Assembly: GCF_038396675.1 (NCBI RefSeq)
Contig: NC_088921.1
Location: forward strand, 47,725,001-47,789,000
DNA length: 64,000 nucleotides
Source of the DNA: Hydra vulgaris
Lineage: Eukaryota > Cnidaria > Hydrozoa > Anthoathecata > Hydridae
Direction: 5' to 3'
Part shown: positions 36,831 through 48,197 of the stretch, one piece after another
Numbering within the stretch: position 1 is the stretch's first letter
Layout of the letters: every line of letters starts with the position of its first letter
The notes under the pieces: generated by a model
What the model saw: the letters and a program-made list of their open reading frames with translations, nothing else
The model's database searches: none
Told to the model about the DNA's origin: nothing
Position numbers and translations under genes: made by a program

Positions 36831-37227
36831 TTCAATTATTACCTTTAATTATTGAAATATCTTGACATATTAGAGTTTTTATCAAACTATGTTACATGGT
36901 GATTGGCTAGATATATGTGAAATAGTTTTTTTTGCTTTAATTCAGTGATCATAAAAGGTTCAGGGATTTTAAACATTCATTTTCAAATTTCGGCCGAAAT
37001 TTCAGTTTTGGTTTCGGCTACGGCTTCACTGAACGGAAATTTCGGTACTTTCGGTTTCGGTCGATCACTATTATCAATCGCATGACTTTCCTATAAACTT
37101 TTTAGGAAGCTAAACAAAAGAATATTTTTTTATGGAGCTCGAGAACCAAATAAAATTAAGATTTTTATGATCTTAAAAACACTCTTAAATATAATAAAAA
37201 ATCAATAAAGATGTCAATCACCTTATT

Positions 37228-37485
37228 ATATGGATAGTTAAGCGCTAAACTAGCCTATACAACAAAGTTGAAAAAAAATTAGTTTATTTTAAAAAAATGA
37301 TTTATGTAGTGTTTCTTTGCAAACACCAAAATATTATAAATAAAAATTTTAAGTGCACTGAACTGCAATTACTTTTAATTTTTTCGGTTTAGTGGCTTTT
37401 GTTAAAGACTTTTAAACTTTGCATCAAATTATCTCATTTCAACATATTCATTGTATAGCCTGGTTTGGCGCTAAGTCATCCATAT
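37228..37485. mobile_element. MITE, 258 bp, ~35-bp TIRs
   Basis: ATATGGATAGTTAAGCGCTA and, inverted on the right, ATATGGATGACTTAGCGCCA, continuing through AAAC-AG-CTATACAA. ATT flanks both sides (37225-37227 and 37486-37488). Confidence 0.75.
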
Positions 37486-37488
37486 ATT

Positions 37489-38613
37489 CTGAATCTTTTT
37501 TCTTTTTATGTAAACAATGTGAACTTTTTTCTAGTTTATTTAAGCTATTTATCACTATGATAAACAGATTAAATAAACTTAGATAAAATATCATTTCGTT
37601 TATCCTATCGAAATGACATTTTACAAATTTTTAATTAACAAAGAACTTTGGTAAACAACATCATTTATTAGAGATATTTGCCAAATTCTTAAATTTATAG
37701 TTAGAAAATATTTATAGATTTTACACTTAACAAATTTACAGACAGCTTTTTATTAATCAAAGCATTAACTAATGTTTTATAGCAATAATTCAACACAGAT
37801 GGCGATTAAAATTGTCAATGTGTTGCAGTGCACATTAAAAAACATATTATATTTAAATCTCCCAATTCATGTCACATTAGGCAAGAATTTTACATTAAAA
37901 CCTGTCTCTTAAAATTAAAAATCAAAAAACTACCTAAATTGACAATAAAATTTTTTCCATAAATAATTTCAATTTTAAAATTGATTCGATATGCATTTTT
38001 TTGCAATCTTGACCAATAATTGTTCAATTTTAAAAAATAAAATAAGCATTACATACTTAACAGAATAAATTTCATTAAATATATTCTTGTATGATTAAAT
38101 AAGATTTTCAAGAATATTTGTACTTGATAGATTTAGTAAATAAATGCTGTTAATTAAACTTTTATAAGGTTAACTCTTTCGTTACCAGCGGTTTTAACAT
38201 AAAATTTGAATATCATAACATTGACAACTAATTAAAATTTGAAAAGTAAATCTCTTTAAAACCATAACAAACTATATATCAATAGAAAGCTAAACAAATG
38301 AACTTTTTAATTAAATAAATTCTTAACATGCATCATTGAACAATAAGAAATGCAAAGTGCTTAAAACCATTGTTTTTATAAATAGTAACTAAAACATTTA
38401 GTCCAAAACAAAACTCATTTAATGTATAAAAAGAATGTTTTTCTTTAAAAGACAAAGGAGAATTTGTAATTACTTAGACAAATACTTATACACTTCTGCA
38501 AATTAAATTTTACAGTGTTAACGCTGCTTTATTTTAGAACTAAAATTAAAGAAGTTTTTTTTTTATCAAGATTCCTTAACTTTGCCAAGTGATAACTTTT
38601 TATAATAACATAA
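37489..38613. other. No gene recognised
   Basis: AT-rich sequence; no conserved frame, tandem repeat or transposon end seen. Confidence 0.5.
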
Positions 38614-38615
38614 TA

Positions 38616-41075
38616 TGAGGCACCTCACAGGATAAGGGACCAAGTCTTAGAAATGGAGCTATTAGCACTACTGTATAATAGAAAGAAAAATGATCAAAAA
38701 GAAAAATAATTTAACTTAATATCTTTATTTTTGACCAAGTTATAGCTGTTTGTGCGGGACAAGGATCGGAATAGCGTTTTTGAAAAAAGTTGAAAGTTAA
38801 CATAATTTAAAAATGTTATAAATTCAGTTTGACGAAGAAGTTAGTGGTTGTTTTCTGTTTTTAAATGCATGATACAGTTTAGATTATGGGTACAAATTTT
38901 CGCATCAAATAAATTTCAGTAACTCTTTAAAAATAAAAAAAATTGAAACGTAACTGAAAAATCAAAAAGGTATTAACTCTTAATTAAATACAAAATTTTG
39001 TATCTGCTTTTCATTTGGGCCAAACTGGAACTGTTTTTATTTATATGTACAACTTGTTTGCAGTAAGAACATATGGACGGCTTTCTTTTAACCGGAGGCA
39101 AACCCATCGAAAAATCTAGATTGCCAACCGTTTCTTGAACTGTTTTGCGAACATTTGCTGCTCTGACCTAGAAATAAAAAATCATTTAAGAAAATTAGTG
39201 ATGTTTTTATTGTTCAAAGCCTAAATATTAAGTCAAATATATCCGTATTTTAATTCTCGTAATGATGGTAGGTTAAAAAATAAAAAACCTGGGCAAACGT
39301 TATCTTGTCAACTTGTGGCTTTGAACAAACTTAAATCCCCGCGTTCTGGGACAAAAATTTGGATGCTATTGTAGAGATACCATTGTCTTTCTGGTGAGAG
39401 AAGTTTAGGTTGTAATATTTGTGGCGTGGTAATTATTGAGATGAGTTGGTGTTGCCATATTTGCAAGATTGATTCGCACTGTCTGAATCAATCTTACAAG
39501 TAATCACTCCAGGTTTATTAAATTGAAATGTGAAAGAGTGCCATTGCTTGATATTAGGAATCGTTTTAAAATTAGGTGAAAGCTGTTCTTGCCAATCATA
39601 TGTTGGAACAAAAATTGAACCATTCTTGTCACTGATGATGACTGATTTATTCAATTTTGAAATTGGAGTAATAGTTTCTATGCATGCGCTTCTATGCAAC
39701 TCTTTGACCGAAGCTAATTCACTTCGCCCAAACTTGGATTTCAGAATCCTAATTCCAGCATCTGGAAAGAATTTTGTGTAATCAACAGGCAAAAACATAA
39801 TAGTTATTTTGTATTTCTGAATGTGAGAAGCGCGCCATACAGCTTTTATTTTTTCCTCCTTGATTACATCCACAACCAGATTTTATAAATTTTTGCATTT
39901 TTTCCTCATCTTCATTTTCAAATACTGTGAGTAAAGTGAACAGAGAGTATTAATGGTGTTATCAAGAACAACAATGTCATTTTGGATCATCAGTTCATCC
40001 TGTGAAGTTAAAGCCAAAGATGCATTCTCACTCATTGGTTCATCGTGCAAAGTGATAGATGCGCTAGATGCTTGGTTATTAGATGAATCAGAAATTAAAA
40101 AATCATCATTGAAATCATTTTCACGATCTCTATATTCAAAGAAATTGTGCAGGGCATCGTTAAATTCTCATTGATCTAAACAATCAGTTCCACAACTATT
40201 CAAAAGCTTTGCTATATCAGCATTTTTAGAAGTACTGTATTCACGATTTAAGTTCAGATAAAATTAAACTTAAAGTCTAATTTTATCTGAATTTTTTTCT
40301 ACACCTAACGTGAGTCAGCTCTTATCGTTGGTTTGAAATACTAGCAGAAACTTCGCAACAAACAGTTGTTTATTTGTTATAATTAATTTGGTGTGTATGA
40401 ACATCACTGTCATGCACTTCTATTTAAATACAAAAAAACCACAATACATAGTTACATTTATGAATTAAGTGGGCTTATTACGTCAGCATTTGAAATCAAT
40501 TTGTTTCTAAAGTAGCACCTATTAAAAAGAATTCAACAAAGAAAAGCATATTTAAAATTATTTCTTTATTTAATCTAATAATTGCTTTATGAATCAATAA
40601 TTGTTGGTACTATGATTAAAATCATAACAAAAAATTTAATAAAATATTTGGTCACCATACTCGGTTTAAAGAGTAAAAAAATAACATACAAATAAGTTAT
40701 ATTTTCAATAACATCTTAGGATTTTCAACGATTATTGATCAAAAATAAAAAGTATTATATACTGGCACGCTAAAACATTAATAATACAGCATAAAAAAAT
40801 AATTAACAAGGAGTTCTTTACTTCTAGAGGAGAGAACATTATCAAAACAGTTCTGATGAAGAGTTGGTACTTTTTCCACATTTAAGAAAAATCCTTTTTT
40901 GCAACTACCAAAAAAATTTTTCACAAAAAAACACCTAATATGTATTGTAATATGATAAAACTATAAAAAAAAACAATAATCTCGTTTTTGAATTTTTCGA
41001 CCTAATTAACTATTATGTCAAATATTTCTGTAACTAGAAACTAAGACTTGGTTCCTTTTCCTGTGAGGCGCCTCA
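38616..41075 (-). mobile_element. TIR DNA transposon of unassigned superfamily, 2.46 kb
   Basis: The left end TGAGGCACCTCACAGGATAA (38616 on) and the inverted right end TGAGGCGCCTCACAGGAAAA (41075 back) match for about 35 bases to CCAAGTCTTAG. The outer ten bases are themselves a palindrome (GAGGCRCCTC). TA lies outside both ends (38614-38615 and 41076-41077), compatible with a TA duplication, although ATAT is also shared. A minus-strand gene remnant occupies the interior. Confidence 0.75.
39010..40200 (-). pseudogene. Gene remnant of the enclosing transposon; zinc-knuckle-like end
   Basis: On the minus strand, an acidic/Ser-rich stretch (about 40170-39960) leads to EEKMQKFIKSGCGCN (about 39910-39865), then a frame 39873-39433 with HIQKYKI, VDYTKFFPDAGIRILKSKF and ITCKIDSD. 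A separate piece after an acceptor AG (about 39170) encodes VRAANVRKTVQ, then LPPVKRKPSICSYCKQ and a stop near 38980. The K-R-x-P-x-C-S-Y-C-K-Q ending resembles knuckles found at the end of some transposase genes. No DDE motif could be placed, so the family is unknown. Confidence 0.45.
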
Positions 41076-41079
41076 TATG

Positions 41080-43380
41080 GCTCTTATTTGTTCTTGATTA
41101 TGTAGAGAATTAATTAAACCTGAAGATCAAACAAATTATATGTGTCTAGAGTGAAAATTTCTGTACAAAACAAGATAAATTGTAAAGCATACTTGAAAGC
41201 CGCTACCAACGGCTTGCAGGCAAAATTTAAAAAAATAAAAAGATGCTGTCAGCGGCTTGCGATATTGTTAAATATTAGAAAATAATTTTTTAACAGAATC
41301 TTAATAAGTTTAATAATCATTTAATAACAATAAATATAACACTAAAATAAATGTATAGCAATAGAAGAGCTTAAAATATCCAAGATAATCTATTCATATG
41401 TGAACTTCACGAAATTTAGAAAATAAAATAACTAAAGAAGTTCTACAGTAATTTATGACGAAAAAAAATACTTATATATAATAACAAGTAACTAAACAAA
41501 TTCTTTAGTAATCTATGATTAAAAAAAAAACTTTATAATTTAATAATAAAAAAATAAAAATAAAAATTTTTTTTAGATTTCTTATTGAAATTTTATAATG
41601 ATGCCATTTACTAAAACTATTTGGAATTAAATGCACTTGAATAAATTATAAAGTCTGTAGATTATGGCGTATATTTAAAGACTTTGAGGAACTGGCTGAC
41701 ATGGAGATGGTACGCTTGAAGTAAAACAACTAAGTTTTTTTTTTTGATATACCTTTATTATTTTGTTTTACTTAAAAAAAATCTGCACAAACATTTTTTT
41801 ATCATTCTTTTTAATAGGAACACAACTTGCCTCTGCACTTTGGGATCTCTTTAAAAGGAAAACCAATTCGTTAATTTTCAAGCATTAAGTTAATTTTGTA
41901 TATATATAATTCAGTCATGAAGAACTATTTCTAAGCATTCCCAAAAAATCTCACATTGAAAATCATACATGTTTTTTTCTATTATTTTCATAAAAATAAA
42001 ACTGGCAATCTCCAATTTACTTTTAATTAATTTTAATCTATGTAAATATTATGTAAAAAAGGTATCCATTAGTAATGTTTTCGAAGATAAAATTAAGTTT
42101 GAAGCGGAATCACGCACAGAACAGAAAAACTTTAGTTTAATAAGTAGTAATTTAATTTAAGTTTTCTGATTGCTCTCATATCTCAAAATTAACATATTAT
42201 GATGGTGTGTTCATATATTAGTAATTTATTCTTTTTTCAAATTTGTTTGTTTTACATGAAATTTATAATCATTCTTGTCAATATCTTTGAACAGATTTCG
42301 TACTTGGGTATATGATTGTTTATGATAAGCTCTTCAATTATTTACAAAAAAAAAAAATTATTTTGTTATCCATATAAAATTAATAATGAGGAATTGTGGT
42401 CTAAACACTTTAATAGAAGAAATTTTAAATACAATGTCCCTAATGAGTATAGTACACTTGAACACAAAAAATGTCTAAAATACAAATAAAATTATATTTA
42501 TAAGAAACATACTGCTTGAACAAATAGCTACTAATTTTAATAGACCTATTTTAAATGCCTAACTACAAACTTTTGTCAATTCTCTACTAATTATGTAAAA
42601 TGTGAGTGAAAGTAAATCATAACTAAATATAATTATATTTAGTTATATAAATTAACAAAGTAATATTTATTGGACATTATTACACACATTGGTCATTTTA
42701 TTACTTATTTTGATGAGATCACTTTTTTATAACAATAAAACAATCAATAAAAAAAATAATAACAAAAAGTTTACATAATATTATTTAAATTAATGACATG
42801 ACTATTATGTAATGAAAATAACAATGTAAACAACATGACTATTATTGATGAAAATAACAAGTAACAAATTTATAAATTTACAAAATAGTGAACAAAATTT
42901 TGTAATAACTTTGTAAAATTTCAACTGACATTACACACATACTGTTTTTATAAATCAACTGACTCTAATTTAAAAACAAATATAATTGCATTTAGTTCAA
43001 TATTAAAATGCATTTGCTAACTTATTTTTTTTTTACAAAATTTCTTTAGAAAAATTGAAAAACCAAAACATCAATAACTCCTCAACATAACATAAGGCCA
43101 AAATAAAATTAGTTGGTAAAGTAGATATACATCTAATCATTAAAATAATCAAAACCAAAATTTTTTTCTAAGTCAGATTTTTTCTAGAGCTAAATTTGTC
43201 AATGCTTTTTTTTATTGCCATTAATTAGAGCATTTTGTGGATCTTAAAATAAATTATATTCTATTAGGACTATAATTTTTAGATTTAGCAGGTTTTAATT
43301 TGGCGTTAAATTTTTAGCCTTAAATTAAATTAAATTTTTAGCAACATTACTTTTTTTACCTTATAAGAGTAATTAATTAA
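41080..43380. other. No gene; contains the inverted partner of the 35640 repeat
   Basis: Segment 41588-41780 is the reverse complement relative of 35640-35755 and carries about 75 extra bases. Segment 42330-42600 has weakly protein-like frames with no family match. Nothing else is supported. Confidence 0.5.
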
Positions 43381-43420
43381 TTGTTGCAACATCATGATTA
43401 AAATCATGATGTTGCAACAA
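43381..43420. repeat. Near-perfect 40-bp palindrome
   Basis: TTGTTGCAACATCATGATT pairs with its exact complement around a two-base mismatch centre. Related TTGTTGCA and AACTGCA(A/G)TTT words continue to 43460. Confidence 0.9.
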
Positions 43421-43521
43421 ACTGCAATTTGTTGCACAAAAATGCAACAAACTGCAGTTTATAAGGATCAAAAAGCTACTAAAAAAATGCATTTAGTAAA
43501 AACATGAGAATAATAACAAAC

Positions 43522-44041
43522 CTGAACTTTTTTCTTTAGAAACAGAAGTTGGAGTTTGTTTTTGTTCCAATCCAGCTTTCTCATTACTAGAATGATTTCC
43601 ATTATTAGGCGTTAAATTTGAGTTTATACTAAAATCAACATCATCAACTTGATTATGACTCGCATTTAAATAATTCAAACTTTTTAATGTAAAATCATTA
43701 AATTTAGCATTAATAACGTTTTCTTCTGGTTCTTTAACTTTGTATTTCTGAATTAGGTGATTTAAAACTGTATTAAAATCGCTATCATTAGAATTAGTTT
43801 TAAAAACAACTGCTACGATTCCTTTATCTTTCCTCATTAGGATAACTCTCTTTTTTGTGTGCTCTGTAAACCTTGCTTTTTTCAAAGCCTGAATTTTATT
43901 CCCCTGTGCTTTTTTAAATAACTTTTGTGTTTTAGCACTATTGTTTGCAATTCTGGTTGAAAAATTTTCTATTATTGGAATCTCAATAGATTTATGATCT
44001 AATGCATATTTTTCCAAAACAACTTTACAATTTTTTAACAT
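43522..44041 (-). CDS. Clean uncharacterised exon, possible upstream exon of the PRDM9-like gene
   Basis: A minus-strand frame of 173 codons and one base starts at Met 44041 (an in-frame TGA lies seven codons upstream) and reaches a plausible donor CAG|GTTTGT at 43522/43521. The protein is Lys-rich (KKAQGNKIQALKKARF, HTKKRVILMRKDKG), then acidic and Asn/Ser-rich; no domain is recognised. It has no stops or shifts, unlike nearly every transposon gene here. Its donor is phase 1 and the PRDM9-like exon at 26019 needs one upstream base, so the two could splice in frame (S-S-V-C-F-S-C). That would need a 17.5-kb intron. A one-in-three chance match is possible, and it could be an unrelated gene. 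Confidence 0.5.
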
Positions 44042-44184
44042 TGTTTTTAACTTTTTTACAAATCAAAAATTATCATAAAAATTAAATTGACGAGACTTTG
44101 AAGCGAATAAATTTGCTTCAAAATATGCATTCAGGTTACGTTAATTATAAACACAATGGAAATTCCCTGCACCTTACACAAAGC

Positions 44185-44390
44185 ATACATAGTGACGGAT
44201 CCAGGAATTTTTGGTGTGGAGTATGGGAGGGGGGGGGGCGAATTATTGAAATATTTTTGTATTCATTCTAACATTTGCGTCTCCCCAAAAAAAAAAGGTC
44301 CTCCATTTCTAAGATACTTTAAGACTTTCAGATTCTGGTAAGGGGAGGGGGAAGCATACCCTTTTCCACCTCCCCCTGATCAGTCAGTGA
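44185..44390. mobile_element. Possible short MITE with G-rich arms
   Basis: CATAGTGACGGATCCAGG begins the block and GATCAGTCAGTGAGCATG ends it. Long G runs at left (44226-44238) and CCCC-rich tracts at right give inverted similarity. Such GGATCCAG ... CCCCC termini are common in hAT-type MITEs. No clean target duplication is seen. Confidence 0.4.
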
Positions 44391-44756
44391 GCATGTAGAC
44401 ACTTTTCCGATGGATACCGCGTCTGTAGTAAATTAAATCCTACTAAAAAAAATTTAAAAGTTTCCTTTGAGTCCGAACGAAGCAAATTCACCGTTCCTAG
44501 GTCAATGTTCCTAGGTCAATGAAGTATTAAGAATTATTTCGATTCAAATTCTGCCGTTATGGAGGACAACTAAGCAAATGGAACTAAATTTTTTATAATA
44601 TTCATAGTATTGTATAGTATATATTTTTTATATATATCTATATATTAAGAATCGAAAATAAATAAATCTTTTTTATTTTATTAATTTCTTTTTTTTTTCA
44701 AATTAAAGTTCCATATATATAAATATGGAAATATTTGTTACAGAAAAAAATATAAT

Positions 44757-46340
44757 ATAGTGAACTTTTGTGCTGTATTCGGGTGTTCAAATCGTTCTAA
44801 TCGTGAAAAAAGCAAATCTTTTTTTCGTTTACCAAAAGTAGTTTGCAACCAAGAAGAAGAAGGTAAAAATTTATCAAAAGAGGTAAATGGATAAATGCCA
44901 TAAACAGAGTTGGTTGTAGTTCTTAAGTCCTTCACACTGAAATTTGCAGCGACCATTTTATTACAGGTAAAAATTTTACCTTTGATTTATTTTTATAACT
45001 TTGAATATATAATGCCATTACATGTTCAACATTTTCTTTTTTTTATTTAGGAAAACCTTCACTTTTTTCAAAGAATGATCCTGATTGGGTTCCATCATTA
45101 AATCTAGGGCACAAAAAGTTTAAATTTGGAGTTCAGCAATCTAAAGAACGTTACTTACGACACAAAAATCGTTCATTATTATCAAGTCAAAATAATTTTA
45201 AGGCTTGTAGTAGCAGTACCTCTAATTTAGACAATTCTGAAGATGCATTTTATTATAATTTTATAGATTTCCAAATAAATAAAACTTCAACAAATAATGA
45301 ATCGAATATTTCTGAAAGCGTCACAATTGATAACAAAAACTTAGTAGATATTATTGTTCAAACAGATGTAACTGTCAAAAATATAAATCAAATAGAAAGA
45401 GAGTTTATATATAAAAACAACCTAGTTTATGATTTGCATGCAAATTTAGTGAAATTTCATGTGGGAACTATTGAATGGTTTGATACAGATTCAAAAGTAA
45501 CTTTTTACACTGGATTACTAAATTTGAAAATTTTATGTTGTTTGCTTAACTTTTTGAAAGCTATTGTCAACAAAAATGAGAACTCAGTTTTATCCTTCTT
45601 TGAAGAATTTTCTTTAACACTAATGAGATTCAACTAAATCTATCTATTAGAAACCTTGCTTATAGATTTGAAATTTTTAAATCAACTTCCTCAAAATTAT
45701 TAAGGCGGAATGATATTATGTACTTCAGATTGAAACAATTAATTAAATGGCCTTGTCGCAATGAACTTATTGCTGTCGCAATGAACTTATTGCAACTATG
45801 CCTTTATGTTTCCGAAAATATTTTCAAACAAAAGTGACTGTACTAATTGATTGTTTTGAAATATTCATAAATAAACCATCTAATCTAAATGCAAGAGCAA
45901 CAACTTGGTCTCAATAAGAACATCATAATATTGTTAAATTCTTAATAGGTGTAAGCCCACATGGTGTGATAACATTTGTTTCTAAGGCTTGGGGAGGACG
46001 TGTCAGTGATAAATACCTAACAGAGCATTGTTCAATTTTAAAAAACATTCTTCCAGGAGATATCGTTTTAGCCGTTAGAGGTTTTAACATTGCTGATGGT
46101 GTTGGCATTTATTGTGGGGAATTGAAGATTCCAGGATTTTTAAAAGGGAAACTACAATTATCTTGTTTAGATGTAAAATCATCCCGAAAAATCGCTTCTG
46201 TTCATGTACACGTGGAGAGAGTTTTTGGTTTGTTACATAACAAATATAAAGTTCTGCAAAGTATTATGTCAATACGCTACTTATATACAAAAGATTCTGG
46301 ATTATGCACACTAGACAAAATTGTTATTGTTCTTCTTTAA
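44757..46340 (+). pseudogene. THAP-domain DDE transposase of the ISL2EU element
   Basis: Exon 1 (to 44966, donor CAG|GTAAAA) encodes a THAP finger: C-x4-C (CAVFGC), FFRLPKV, then CSDHF; the expected start ATG reads ATA. Exon 2 starts after TTTATTTAG at 45051 with matching phase (ITG-KPSLF) and encodes DPDWVPSLNLGHKKF, a linker, FDTDSKVTFYTGL, FLKAI and then a DDE_Tnp_4-type domain: LIDCFEIFI (first Asp), GVITFVSKAWGGRVSDK, GDIVLAVRGF and HVERVFGLL (Glu). The family has ADRGF; here Asp is Val, so a catalytic residue is gone. Further lesions: a frameshift plus TAA in the THAP part, a frameshift near 45635, a 20-bp tandem duplication near 45755-45795, and TAA at 45915. Confidence 0.87.
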
Positions 46341-46441
46341 TAAATATGTGATTCAATTATTCCAGTGGAATAGTTATAAACATTAAAAGGGATTGAATTG
46401 TTAAGTAAAACTAAAATTTATAATCAAAAATAAAATATTTT

Positions 46442-48087
46442 TTATTAAAATACAATACAATTTTTATTAAAATACAATATTTCAAAGTTACAGTTTTTAT
46501 TGCAGTAATCATGCTCATTAAAAAGTTTGTTTTCTTTTTTAAAGTAGATGTGCTCTATTAATATAAGTTTATTTTTATCTGGTATTTCTTTGTTATAATG
46601 ATTTTTCTTGCTGTAAAACTTATCAAATAGTTCAGGTAAAATACATTCTTCAAAAAAATTTTTACATTTTGTTATATTTTTTTCAATAAACTCATAATCC
46701 AACAATATCCTTTCACAATACCAGTCCTTTGATGTCCAAATATAAAAGTCACAATAGTTACTTGAAAATCGCATAAATTGATTTATGTGATTTTTTGATA
46801 GCTACATAACCCTCATTATTCCAGAGACAAAAACTTTTATGACTTAATAAATCGCTGATGTATTTATCTCTCCCATTACAGGGACACTTTATCTCTAAAC
46901 AACCATTTCCACAACAATCACAATTAACAATTGCATCTGGCAATGCACCGAGGAAAGGTTGTTGAACTGAAATAAAAAAACCACAATTTCTTATTGAAAA
47001 AATAGAGTACTTTTTTTCCATGGTTGTTGAATACAAAACAAATGCTTCTTTTTTGTGGTCATGTCCCCATTTTGTTGCCACTGTACTAAAGTTTGCTTGA
47101 ATAAGATAACAAATTTGCATAATCAAACTGATTGGTGGTTGGGTGACATTAGCACAGCGTACATTGCCAAATTTTGAAGCAGTGATACGACCTGATCTAA
47201 AGTAAAACCAGTTTTTAGCTTTTGTCGGTTCATATGGTTTAGTAAACCCAGGGACAACAGAAAGAATAACTGGTTTGGATCCACATTGGCGTAAATCAAA
47301 AAAAAATTTATCAGTTTCTTCCTTTGTTGGAATAGAAGCAGTTTTTCAAGGTGTTTTTTTTTGTTGTTGTTGTTATTATCTATTCCATGTACTTTATTGT
47401 TTAAGTTATATTGCAATGATTTGGGTGAGGTAAAGTCAATATCTGAAACAGACTTGTATACGATATTTTTAGAGCTTCGTAGTAACCAATAGGCTTTTTT
47501 CTCAGAACATGTTTTTGAACATTTGGTGTTAACTGCACATTTGATATAAAATAGTACCGCACCAATATGTGAGCAGCTTTCTCCTAGACACAATGGCAAC
47601 GTGCACAAACAATACTACCTGATTTTTCAGAAATATTCAATGACTGTAAGGCTACACATCAGAAATAATCTATGACTGTAAGGCTGTACATCGCTCATTT
47701 TTTGAGAATGTTTTACCTAAGATATTAAAAATTGAACAAAAAAACTAAAAGTATGAATGTTGTTTAAATTTCTATATAGAAAATGTCATGAGTAAGAACA
47801 TATTTTTCAAATTCTTTTACGCCTACATTCATAACTCAACCTGATACAAATTGATTATAAGAATCGAGAGCTTTATATGCTTTTAATTGATCTTTAGTTA
47901 GAGAACTTAGAACAAATAAAAAATAGTTCATATTATCAGGATAAGTAATGATTGGATAATTATCTATGTCAGAGAAATCTTTATCTTTAAGAAAATATGG
48001 GTCATCGTGACCGATAAAACTTTTTTTTAAATATCTTTGCTTTACATAGTTATCAAGCTTAAACAAATACTCACTTTTTGTTGACAT
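46442..48087 (-). pseudogene. YqaJ-type exonuclease with SWIM zinc finger, ISL2EU accessory gene
   Basis: Minus strand from Met 48087. The N-terminal part has DNYPIITYPDNMNYF and LKAYKALDSYNQFVSG, ending at donor CAG|GTTGAG (47841). After an intron a SWIM-like finger follows (VCARCHC ... GESCSHIGAVLFYI, about 47620-47530), broken by a frameshift. Then come NIVYKSVSDIDFTSPKSLQYN, GRITAS (about 47185) and the nuclease core: WGHDHKKEAF, GFFISVQQPFLGALPD and GCLEIKCP (about 47070-46870). The PD and E-x-K residues of the PD-(D/E)XK site are intact. A stop near 46758 and a short deletion precede the last piece ending at 46445. In this family the nuclease is thought to assist transposition; the exact role is unproven. 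Confidence 0.83.
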
Positions 48088-48197
48088 AACAGATATATTT
48101 GTTTATGTTTTTTTTTTATGATTATTTGTCCTCCATAATGACGGTATAGTTTCTTCCCGTAATAGAATAAATTAATGACGAGGTAGGAACGGTGAAT

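Larger units (their letters stand above)
35820..37070 (+). mobile_element. hAT element with CGAAA-rich ends, internally deleted, host to a SINE
   Basis: The left end is TAGTGAACAGAAGC and the right end, reverse-complemented, is TAGTGATCGACCGAAACCG. Both sides carry arrays of TTTCGG/CCGAAA. Perfect 8-bp duplications TTATCAAT flank it (35812-35819 and 37071-37078). The coding part goes from the BED region straight to the C-terminal region, so most of the catalytic core is deleted. Confidence 0.88.
44488..48195. mobile_element. Full-length ISL2EU/IS4EU-type transposon, 3.7 kb
   Basis: The left end is TCACCGTTCCTAGGTCAATG and the right end, reverse-complemented, TCACCGTTCCTACCTCGTCA. Subterminal CCGT-ATTATGGAGGACAA-type blocks pair at about 44552-44572 and 48128-48148. 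AT lies outside both ends (44486-44487 and 48196-48197). Two convergent genes fill it: a THAP-DDE transposase (plus) and a YqaJ-type nuclease with a SWIM finger (minus). That pair is the known signature of ISL2EU-type elements. Confidence 0.85.

Noticed and set aside
44156-44341. Plus-strand 61-codon frame with a Gly run
   Set aside because: Falls on G-rich MITE-like sequence, no motif.
44738-44956. Minus-strand 72-codon frame
   Set aside because: Antisense shadow of the THAP exon.
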